DNA of 64,000 bases from Cordylochernes scorpioides (lineage: Eukaryota > Arthropoda > Arachnida > Pseudoscorpiones > Chernetidae). The stretch spans positions 106,812,099 through 106,876,098 of the forward strand of contig CP092863.1 in NCBI GenBank assembly GCA_030710605.1. The letters are read 5' to 3'. Made by a program: the position numbers and the translations under genes. This document shows positions 42,646 to 51,704 of this stretch, piece after piece; position 1 is the stretch's first letter, and the number at the start of each line of letters is the position of its first letter. The notes below the pieces were generated by a model. The model was given only the letters and a program-made list of their open reading frames with translations. It was not told where the DNA came from and ran no database searches.

Positions 42646-43235
42646 TTATATTACATATATATGCAAAAAAGGCACTTCTCCTATTTAACGGAAAGAATAG
42701 TTATACAACTTACAATTATACCAATTTCTCAATTTCTACTTGAACCAAAATTTATATTCTATAGACATCTGAATATATGCTTCCCAACATTTCTTTTTGA
42801 AAACTAATTTCGAAAGCTGGGGGGAAGGTGTCTGACAGCAAATTCTTTATTCCTCACTTGTTCGATGGAAACAAGGAAAGGTGTTAAAACGCCGTGCAAC
42901 TAATTGAACATGGAGTGAAGGGGGGTATATCTAATGTATTGGGGGGGGGGGGGGGGAGTGGTGTCTTCGTTAGATGTTCCCCGCTATAATTAGAGGGGCG
43001 TTGACAAAGTAGCTAATTGGGGATGAGAATTTAATCCCTTCTCTTGGATTACTTGCCACGTCTTCTAAATAAATTATTATCTCAGAGGGATTTAGTGAGA
43101 TTGGATGACTACATTTCTTTCTTCGTCCTGACATTTCTAAATGGATTAGAACCTGCCTCTTGGCTCTTTGGGGCGATACAAACTTGTACCTTGTAGGCTT
43201 ACTTTCTCGGTTGTTTGGAAGGTACTCTGTTCATT
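42646..43235. other. Unassigned spacer with G16 run
   Basis: A homopolymer G16 is at 42941-42956. No gene. Confidence 0.4.
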
Positions 43236-43239
43236 GATT

Positions 43240-43760
43240 CCTTCCTTTGAGATAATTTTCAATCTTGTCTGCTTGCTTATTTACTTGCTTGTTTCTTCTC
43301 TAGAGATAATTTTAAATCCTCTATCTTGTGTGCTTGCTTGTTTGTTCTCTAAAAATATTTTTTATTCCTTTATATTGTATTCTTGCTTATTTACTTGCTT
43401 GTCTGTTCCCTAGAAATAATTTTGAATCTTTTATACTTGCTTGTCTGTTATATAGAAATAATTTCCAATTCTGTATCTTGAAGGCTTGCTTAGTTACTTA
43501 ATTGTCTGTCTCTAGAAATAATTTTCATTCGTGTATCTTATTTACTTGCTTCTCTGTTCTTTAGAAATACTTTTCAATCCTATTTCTTGTATTCTTGCTT
43601 GTTTGTTCTCTAGAAGCCATTTTTATTCCTGCATCTTTTATGCTTGCTTATTTACTTACTTGTGTTTTATATAGAAATAATTCCTCTCTGTGTGTGCCTT
43701 GCAAGTCCCTTTTATCTATCTTGTATACTTCTTAGAAATAGTTTCATCTCCTGTATCTTA
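43240..43760 (+). repeat. Degenerate minisatellite, about 50-57 bp, around ten units
   Basis: 'ctctagaaataatttt' variants recur every 43-65 bases with 'cttgcttatttacttgcttg' between. Hydrophobic open frames through it follow from the T-rich repeat. Confidence 0.6.
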
Positions 43761-44984
43761 TATACGTGTTTATATACTTGCATGTCTGCTTTCTTAATTG
43801 ATTGCTCGAATGGAATTTGGGTACTTATTATCGAACTTGTTTGGCTTCTATAAATAGCTTTCTCTCTTTTATATATTCCATGTCTGGATGCTTATACCTG
43901 ATCTTGTTTATTTTGTTACTTCGATGCTGGAAGGTTTTGGTTGGAGCTTTTTTATCGATCTTGTGTTTTTTAGAAATAGCTTGCCCTAGTATATATGTTA
44001 TATTGGCTTTTAGCTCTTTCTGTATTATTACTTTCGTGAGTGAAGGCATTATCCTGTATATTGTCTAAATACGTTGCCTGTCCTCTTGTGAAAGACTCCT
44101 GTGCCTTTTAGGCTTATTTACATACTCGTCTATATTGTTAGTCACATCTGTATCAGGATGATCAAATGAGCACTCAGGTTCGCTAAGAATCTCTGTTCGA
44201 TTTTTTAAAGTTTACCTTAGATCATTTCAGGCAAAAATGGGATGTAAATAGCGAATAGCCTTTGAACTTAACGGGGACACTAAGCTGGTTCGCGTACTCC
44301 CACACAATGCGCAACTCCACTCCGGCTATTCTTGGCGCGCACGTGTCCTCAAACTGCCCCTTCCAGCTTGCCACCCTGACCTTTCTTTATGACGTCGCCG
44401 TAACAATATGTTCGTTTTCTGTCGCATTGCTTCGAATCGTCTTACAAGCTTTTCTGTTCTCTATGGTTAAACTTTTCATCTCCTGTAGACTCTAATTTGT
44501 CTAATTATTCAATTGCTATATAATATTCTCGGTATTTTTTCCAACTGCCCCCTTGTTTGTTTTCGGAGACTACCTTTCAACTCATATTCTCTACTAAATG
44601 GTTGATTGCTGAAGAATATTGACTGGTCTTATGCAACTTTCTTGTGCAGTTCATATACCAATATTCAAATAAAATATACTAGAAAGTTTAATGTTTGTGA
44701 AGAAAAATGAGTATTTTATCATTCTCCTTTTTGTCCAAGAAAATTACATTGTACTATTACGACAACCTTGATGCAAAAGTTCCTGTTCTCAAAAATAGAA
44801 ACAAAATCATCTTTGATAAATTCGGAAAACCGCTTAAAGATTCGCTTCAGGATTAAATCGTCGTTATCTACGAAATTTTTAAAGAAAGATTTCATTCTTT
44901 TGCATTCTGAATTTACTAAAGAGGTTATTAGCTAGAAAATGCTGACTAGAGACCCAAATATGTATATAATTATGTATATATGTA
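43761..44984. other. Unassigned; GC-rich single-copy block at 44230-44420
   Basis: 44230-44420 has a CACGTG E-box within 'gcgcgcacgtgtcctc', a near match to 'gaacacgtgtcctcc' at 18507, plus GACGTC. It has no convincing ORF. The rest is AT-rich. Confidence 0.3.
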
Positions 44985-45176
44985 AAATATCAACGAGAAT
45001 AGTTAATATTTATTCCGATAGATGGCGCAAGCCATCAGCAACTCTCAGTTGCACGATAAGGAGATGCCTTTTTCTTAATGTATGCACCTTATCCCAGTAC
45101 AATATTACATTTGTACTATTTTTTCACATCTGTAGCGTTCCCACGCAATTCTGGCCTTAACTACCCGTTTCATGAT
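44985..45176 (+). repeat. Ribozyme repeat family C, left part of a split tandem dimer
   Basis: The body with AGATGGCGC (45020-45028) to 'actacccgtttcatgat', where copia-4 interrupts. The next unit resumes at 47971. Confidence 0.7.
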
Positions 45177-45395
45177 TGTTGTTATTTTTTAATAATTGAA
45201 GATCTAGAGCATATCTATATATCAAAACCACTTTATTAAACAATTCTTCTAGGTTCTATATCATCAGTCAAAAAAAAAAGCAAATATTTATACATTTAAA
45301 TACAAATGGTTATATAAATCAAAGATTATCATCTTGTTTCTTCTTTTCCTTAATATGTAAATATATCTTTCTTTTTTATTAAATCTTTTCCAACA
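45177..45395 (-). repeat. copia-4 3' LTR (element is on the minus strand)
   Basis: 219 bp, paired with 47751-47970. Confidence 0.8.
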
Positions 45396-45446
45396 AATCC
45401 CCCCTTTATTAATAAAAGGTTTTTTTTTTCTTTTTTTCTTTTTTGC

Positions 45447-47638
45447 TTACTCAATCAGTCCAATTCTCTCAGTTTGAATCCTTAAATTTTCAGATGGTAA
45501 AAACTTGGTTAATAAATCTGCTTCTTGCTCCTTAGAACAAACAAAACATGGGATGATCAGTCCATCCTCATAATCATCTTTGATGAAGTAAAACTTCCTA
45601 TTAATATGCCTAGATTTACTATTTTGAGTTGGGTTTTTTATCCAGTTTATTAAAGCTTGACTATCTGTTCTAATTTTAACTGGTTTTTCAATCAAAAAAT
45701 CATGGTTTAGCTCTTGTAATATATTAATGTACCATTTTGTTTCACATACTGCATCACAGAAGGCTATTAGTTCAGCTTCCATAGTTGATAGAGCAACTAG
45801 CTTTTGTTTTTGACTTTTCCAACTAATTATATTTTATAAAACTATTTTAGAGGCGTAATATTATTTTTAAAATAAAACAATTTCTACTGTCCTTACTGCG
45901 ATGGAAAAATTAAAGGGAGGGCCTGGCTCATCAGTGGTGAACCCTCCCAGCGGTTTCGCCAGTTTAATCTGGCGAAACCGCTGGGAGGGTTCACCACTGA
46001 TGAGCCAGGCCCTCCCTTTAATTTTTCCATCGCAGTAAGGACAGTAGAAATTGTTTTATTTTAAAAATAATATTACGCCTCTAAAATAGTTTTATAATTT
46101 GATAACAGATGGCGCTCTAGTACATCGTAATTATATTTTCTCCCAACCTGATAACATGCCCACCAAAAGACTTTCCATCAGTAGTGGTGCTCCAGCTAGC
46201 ATCAGAAGCGGCATTCAAGAGATAATTTTCTTTTGTAAATTCCAATTTCAAATCTTGGGTACCTTTAATATATCTGAATATTCTTTTAATATAGCTTGCC
46301 AATGTTTTTCTCTGGGGTCTTTATTAAATTGGGATAAATTGCAAATTGAAAATGCTAAGTCTGGTCTAGTACCAGTTGCTAAATACATTAGAGAGCCTAT
46401 TGCTTTTTGGTATAATGTTCTAGATATTGGTTTGCTATCTTGAAAATCATTAAGATTTTCACCAACAACTCCAGGTGTTTTGACAGTGTTACAATTTGAC
46501 ATGTTGAATTTATCCAAGATTTTTAAAATGTAATTCTTTTGAGAAAGTGATATCTTATTCTCTTTTATTTCTAGATCAATTCCTAAGAATTTTCTATTAT
46601 TGGTTATTTCTCTAATGGTGAATGATTTTGAGAATCTTGTAATGAAGTTGTCAATAATGGTATCAGATTTCCCAATAATGATGATATCATCAACATAAAT
46701 TGCAACTGCAAGGAAATTATTTTTGTCATTGTGAAGGTAAACACATGGATCAGATTTCAATCTAATAAAGTATTCTTCTTCTAGAATCTTGCCCAATTCT
46801 TCATACCAGCACCTACCAGATTGTGGAAGGCCATAAATACTTTTGTTAACCAAAAGAACCTTATCCGGATCCCTACAAAAACCGGGTGGTTGTTCAAGGT
46901 AAATAGGTTCATCCAAATATCCATTCAAGTATGCAGCCTTTACATCAATAAATTTTACTTTATAGTTCTGGATGGGTATTAAGGACAATAACATTCTGAA
47001 GATAGAAAGTCTCATTACAGGGCTGAAGTCTTCTTGGTAATCAATTCCTCTTTTTTTATTATAGCCACCAGCCACAAGCCTAGCTTTATAACTTGGAGAG
47101 AAAAATTCCTGGCTTTGCTTCTTGGTAAACACCCAGACTCTTGATAATCTTTTTGTTTTTAGGTCTTGGAACAAGTTTCCATACATCATGTATATCCATT
47201 GAATTGAGTTCTTCAATCATGGCATCCATCCATTTTTGATGATCATCAGAATCCATGGCTTCGTCAAAAGTTATTGGTACACTTTCATAGGTGTTATATA
47301 CAACATAATCATCAAATCTTTTTGGCATTTTTGTTATTCTTCGAGGACGTATTATTGCATCTGATGTTGATGGTTCAGGTTAAATATTTCTATTTTCATT
47401 TTGGTTAAAATCGGTGTGAGACCCATCATCAGGATCATTTAAAACAGAAATGTTTCTATTCACATCTTGGTTATTGGTTTGATTTTACATTTGGATCACT
47501 TTCATTTTTAGTTGGCATTTGATTGGCAATCACTTCAAAAAGTTGCTTTGCTTCAAGTAGCGTTTCCATCCTCATACTCCAAATAGCATAATTTCGATCA
47601 TTCAAATATTCTATTTTCGTGCTGTTAAACACCTCCAT
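45447..47638 (-). pseudogene. copia-4 Gag/Pol remnant
   Basis: Read on the minus strand. 47471-47638: first 55 codons of Gag (NYAIWSMRMETLLEAK), then a stop; zinc knuckle, protease and integrase are deleted. 47086-47328: the hinge before RT (KWMDAMIEELNSMD), then a frameshift. 46248-47216: most of RT with YKARLVAGG and IYVDD. A further frameshift leads to 46117-46302 (connection, SDASWSTT), which is cut by the palindrome at 45836-46127. 45447-45782: RNase H (STMEAELIAF, TDSQALINW) to the natural stop. It is closest to copia-2 (shared HxNRKxYF near the end). It cannot be functional. Confidence 0.85.
45836..46127. mobile_element. Palindromic family A element inserted in copia-4
   Basis: Two arms of about 130 bp, apparently near-perfect complements, meet at CTGGCGAAACCG around a 6-base loop (tttaat). 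After the right arm comes the terminal tail with AGATGGCGC (46107-46115). A flanking duplication TAATTATATTTT (45824-45835 and 46128-46139) marks the insertion and exactly interrupts the copia-4 RNase H frame. Confidence 0.85.
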
Positions 47639-47724
47639 TTTGAATTATTAAATTTTATTTCAATTTCACTTTCTAAAAATAAATGCAAACTTAGTAAGAA
47701 GTTAAGCCTGTTAGAACTTACTTC

Positions 47725-47750
47725 TTTTCAACCGCGATCTGCTACCAATT
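47725..47750 (-). promoter_or_regulatory. copia-4 primer binding site (initiator tRNA-Met 3' end)
   Basis: On the minus strand TGGTAGCAGA lies three bases after the LTR, matching the complement of the initiator tRNA-Met terminus as in copia-2. Confidence 0.65.
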
Positions 47751-47970
47751 TGTTGTTATTTTCTAATAATTGAAGATCTAGAGCATATCTATATATCAAA
47801 ACAACTTTATTAAACAATTCTTCTAGGTTCTATATCATCAGCCAAAAAAAAAATGCAAATATTTATACATTTAAATACAAATGGTTATATAAATCAAAGA
47901 TTATCATCTTGTTTCTTCTTTTCCTTAATATGTAAATATATCTTTCTTTTTTATTAAATCTTTTCCAACA
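47751..47970 (-). repeat. copia-4 5' LTR
   Basis: 220 bp, upstream LTR in the element's own orientation. Confidence 0.8.
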
Positions 47971-48245
47971 TTAATGACCAATTATTTGGTCGTTGAGGTA
48001 CAGCTTGCACCACGCTGATGAGGGCCAACAGCCCGAAACGCGTCCGTGGTTAGCTTTTCTTGATTAATCAAGAATGGGTATTTGGCTAATTCTAGAATAA
48101 TTAAAAATCAACGAGAATAGTTGATATTTATTCCGATAGATGGCGCAAGCCATCAGCAACTTTCAGTTGCACGATAAGGAGATGCCTTTTCCTTAATTTA
48201 TGCACCTTATCCCAGTACAATATCACATTTGTACTATTTTTTCAC
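47971..48245 (+). repeat. Ribozyme repeat family C, right part of the dimer
   Basis: Contains the hammerhead (48009-48050), 'gaatgggtatttggctaatt', AGATGGCGC (48138-48146) and 'catttgtactattttttcac'. Removing copia-4 leaves a unit length of about 340 bp. Confidence 0.7.
48009..48050 (+). ncRNA. Type I hammerhead ribozyme, complete core
   Basis: Stem I ACCACG, core CTGATGA, stem II GGGC/GCCC around CAACA (four perfect pairs), core GAAA, stem III reduced to one C-G pair closing a 2-base loop, cleavage triplet GTC at 48042-48044, then CGTGGT completing stem I (six pairs). Flanking AGC/GCT could extend stem I across an internal loop. All invariant bases are present. Such minimal stem III motifs may need a dimer to cut efficiently. 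Confidence 0.75.
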
Positions 48246-49015
48246 TATTATGTATATGTAAATATGGGTGAATAGTGATAATAATAAAGTTAGTTAACAT
48301 GAAGTACATCGGAAATAAATACTACACCACATGTGGAATTAGGAAAAAAAAAATTATTTTGTGCTGTCCACGTGCCCCTAAGTGCTTCATTCGTCAATCC
48401 ATCAAGTTTATTGTTTTATGATGCTCCACAATTTACGGCTTTTTTTCCTTCCAGTTTTAGAACGATTAGCAGATGTGGTGGACTTTGAGAAATGGTGTCC
48501 TAGAAAATCTGGATTCGATGGACCTTTTGGTTTTACAAGGTTTCTTGGAGTCCTTCCAATATGGTGCGGGATACACACCATTTTTGAGGTTGTACGGCAA
48601 GTGTATGTTTTCTAATTATTATAAATCTGCGTTAAAACAAATAACGCATATATAATCACGAATATATTCCTTTTATAAATGAAATAAACTTCCTACTAAC
48701 CGTATTACGATGATTAACGATTCCATTTCTTGTACATTGATGGGGCACGTTAATGTGTGTCTTATGTTTAAAACAACATTATATTATACACGTGTATAGC
48801 TATAAAATGATATACGAGTATAATCGTATAACCTATTTGAAATATCAAATACACTTTCTTATTTTAACTTCTCAGTACTATTTTCCTTTTAAAAAACACT
48901 AAAATAAATAATTTATTTAATATACGTTATATAAAAAGGCCCCTGGTTCTTGCAGAAGTCCAACCTCACCAGTGAGAGCAAGTAACCAAACTCGCGAGAG
49001 CTCTGGTATACTTGT
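48246..49015. other. Unassigned spacer
   Basis: No supported gene; frames of 60-77 codons at 48.38-48.65 kb have no domain. Confidence 0.35.
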
Positions 49016-49215
49016 CATACTACTTTTTATATGTGTAGACATGTGATACACTTACAATAAAAAATAATCGCTAACTACTCACCATGATTATCATGACCTG
49101 GTACTACATTTGTAGATAGATATATATATATAGAGAGGCGGTATATTTACAGTAAAACTTGTAGTTGACTACTCACCATATATATCATGGTCTGTACTAC
49201 GTGTACTAGGAATGA
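49016..49215 (-). repeat. Repeat family D, copy 4 (inverted, partial duplication)
   Basis: 'tatatgtgtagacatgtg' and two versions of 'ctactcaccat...tcatg' ending 'acgtgtactaggaat'. Confidence 0.5.
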
Positions 49216-49800
49216 TAGTAAAAATAAAAACGTCCACAAAAATCTAAAATATCCCGAAATTCTGATATTCCCCATTTGTAAATGCACCCAAATTCACAAG
49301 ATACAATGTAAACATGATATGCCCCGACCGTGCAAATATCAAAAGAGCGGTTAGAAGAATTCTAACAGAGAGATAATTTGGCACCCTAGATTGTCTCACA
49401 AATTAAACTGTCTTGTTTAAACTTTGTTCAACTCTTTGCTGGAAGAATTGTTGTTTGTGGCATGTCGATTCCATCGTTGATTCCTGTTGGTAATTCTCCT
49501 ATGGCAATCCATTGCTTCTAAATAAGCCCACATTATTTTATTTGCCTATTTGCTTGTAAATCAAAAATTATCAAGGTTTCAATTAATGGCCTTTAAAATC
49601 ACTAAATCTTCCAAATTTTTATCCACTATAAATTAATATAATTCAAGTTTTCTTGTGAAAATTCACATTTCGATCTGAAAATAGATTTTTAGATATATTT
49701 TTGAAGTTTTGCCACCATATGTCATAATAAATATTAACCCTCTCTCTCTATATTCGTTCATATTTTAATTATTTTTCAGAATATTGGCCAAATACATTTT
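49216..49800. other. Unassigned spacer
   Basis: Nothing recognised. Confidence 0.35.
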
Positions 49801-50030
49801 GTTAATTAAAATCTAAAACCCACCCATGTACGTGAGGGCAATTGGCCCTCATCAGTCTGTTGCAGACTGTATTTAGACGACCAAAAAAAAAAAGCTGGTC
49901 CTTTAAGCTTCCTGAAGAATCAAGGAATTGGTACTTAAGGCCATGAAAACGCCAAACTACATGAGAACACCAAACAACATGAAAATTGTTAAAAAATGAA
50001 ATTGGATGTACTGGAATCAGCTTGATAATT
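49801..50030 (-). repeat. Ribozyme repeat relic
   Basis: Minus strand CTGATGA with stem II GGGC/GCCC is intact, but GAAA has become TCAC, so the core is dead. The body resembles family C. Confidence 0.5.
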
Positions 50031-50037
50031 TCACATA

Positions 50038-50205
50038 TATAGTAGATTAAACTGGCGAAACCGCTGGGAGGGTTCACCACTGATGAGCCAGGCCCTCCCA
50101 TTACTTTTTCCATTGCAGTAAGGGCAGTAGAAATTGTTTTATTTTAAAAAGAATCATACGCGTCTAAAATAGTTTCGTATTTTGATAATAGATGGCGCGC
50201 TAGTG
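50038..50205 (-). repeat. Family A copy, short
   Basis: 'tagattaaactggcgaaacc' to AGATGGCGC (50190-50198) and 'gctagtgcatc'; gypsy-1 starts about 30 bases later. Confidence 0.65.
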
Positions 50206-50233
50206 CATCTTGACACACACATATATATATATA

Positions 50234-50619
50234 TGTTGTAATATATTCCAATATATCTATGTCTCCATGTATTGTAATCTCCATGTCTCCATGTAATATA
50301 ATGTAATTGCCAAGGTGTGACAAATAAAATTTCGAGTGAGCGACAGCCGATGCCAGAAGCAGGAATGTACATCTGGTCCTCATAGCTTCCCCCGCAGTAA
50401 TTTATAGTGTCTGCATTCTTGTCTCGACGGCGGCCCACAGCCCCCTTTTTTATAAAAAAAAAACGGTTAGTCGGGCTTGGGGACGAGACTTGCAGACGTC
50501 TCTAGACAGTTCTCCCCTAAACTGGTGTCGGCTGGACTCACTCTTTGCCATCTCCGTGGTGACATCTACCATGTCTCGTTCTTTGGTGCAATACATACAC
50601 GCCTGAACCCACTCCAACA
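50234..50619 (+). repeat. gypsy-1 5' LTR
   Basis: 386 bp with AATAAA at about 50322. The following bases (ttgaggccacaacg) show no TGG-type primer site, so the primer is unresolved. Confidence 0.9.
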
Positions 50620-50732
50620 TTGAGGCCACAACGACTGCATTTGACCAATACACTACAGTCATCCTACAGGATCGACTTACCTCACCACAGCGGAGTCGAC
50701 AGGATTACCTACCAAAGACAAGACATCCGAAG

Positions 50733-51704
50733 ATGGAGAACCAGGCAAGGAGTGACGCCACCTCGGAGGGAAATACCACGCCTTCAATCGTGACCGACAT
50801 CGTAGCGCAGTTAGCAGCAGCTCTTCGCGACATCATAAACCCCGGCCAAAGAGATAGCGACCTACCCCGGTACGATGGAACGTACCCCGCTGCCAATTTC
50901 TTCCAACAATACGACGACATCGCCGGCCGCGCCTACCTGACAGAGACGAAGCGCCTCCAAAAACTTCCGGCACAACTCTCAGGTGAGCCCCTTACCTTTT
51001 TTCGCCAACTTAAGTTAGCCAATAAGTCCTACGACCAGGCCAGACAAATCTTAATAGACCTGTACCCTGGCACAGTAGAAGTTTCATTTTCCAAATTTTT
51101 AGCATTGAAGCTAACTCCTCAAACCACCCTACAAGGCTATTATAAGGAAAAAACCGCAATGGGCCTACAACCGAACCTACCTACCGACATCATTCTCGAA
51201 TCCCTGACTGAAGGCCTTCCCACAGCTGACCAGCGTTTGGTGCGAACCGTGTCGCCAAACACATTGAAAGACTGGCACGATTTAATGGCCAGAATAAAGG
51301 GTTCGAGTGTACCCGCGCCAGCGCGCCCAACACCAGAACCCACCTCTTCGAGGCACGATGGCCATATTACTTTGGCCAGGGAACAACCAAGCCGGCCCTA
51401 TAACATGCCGCCGCGTTTCTTCAGCACCCCTAGACTGCCTCGCCATGCAGATTCAAGTGTGCCATCGCAACCCCCGTCACCATGCCACTACTGTCGGGGA
51501 AATCGCTGGAACGCCCAGTGTCCGCGCCGACAACCATCTGGTCGAGACAATGTGTTTTACCAAGAAACTACGGGGCGTCGGCCGAGGACATCTCTCTCCA
51601 CCACCAGGTCACAGCCAGCACGGTCAACCCCGTCCTCTGATACCACAGTCCAGACCACTCCCCGAAGCGAGGAAATAGGAGGTAATTTTCGTTGCCCTCC
51701 ATAA
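50733..51704 (+). CDS. gypsy-1 Gag
   Basis: 323 residues from the first ATG, 113 bases after the LTR. The central capsid-like part (residues about 40-190) includes FFQQYDDIA and LPAQLSGEPLTFFRQL. A Pro/Ser/Arg-rich tail bears a Cys box near residue 250, CHYCRGNRWNAQC, in which the usual His is missing; it may bind RNA poorly or follow the divergent CsRn1-type box. The stop TAA at 51702-51704 overlaps the pol frame, which opens at 51679. Confidence 0.85.
   Translation: MENQARSDATSEGNTTPSIVTDIVAQLAAALRDIINPGQRDSDLPRYDGTYPAANFFQQYDDIAGRAYLTETKRLQKLPAQLSGEPLTFFRQLKLANKSYDQARQILIDLYPGTVEVSFSKFLALKLTPQTTLQGYYKEKTAMGLQPNLPTDIILESLTEGLPTADQRLVRTVSPNTLKDWHDLMARIKGSSVPAPARPTPEPTSSRHDGHITLAREQPSRPYNMPPRFFSTPRLPRHADSSVPSQPPSPCHYCRGNRWNAQCPRRQPSGRDNVFYQETTGRRPRTSLSTTRSQPARSTPSSDTTVQTTPRSEEIGGNFRCPP

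Larger units (their letters stand above)
45177..47970 (-). mobile_element. copia-4: deleted and nested Ty1/copia retrotransposon
   Basis: LTR-like repeats of 219-220 bp (45177-45395, 47751-47970) begin TGTTGTTATT and end TTTTCCAACA, and differ at a few sites. There is no target duplication: compared with an empty relative near 57.1 kb, about 14 bases of the host repeat are missing, so insertion was accompanied by a small deletion or a later rearrangement. The interior is deleted, frameshifted and interrupted by a family A palindrome. Confidence 0.85.

Noticed and set aside
43168-44068. Hydrophobic ORFs that look like membrane proteins
   Set aside because: They are translations of a T-rich degenerate minisatellite.
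50620-50650. gypsy-1 primer binding site
   Set aside because: No TGG-starting tRNA complement was found within a few bases of the LTR; not annotated.
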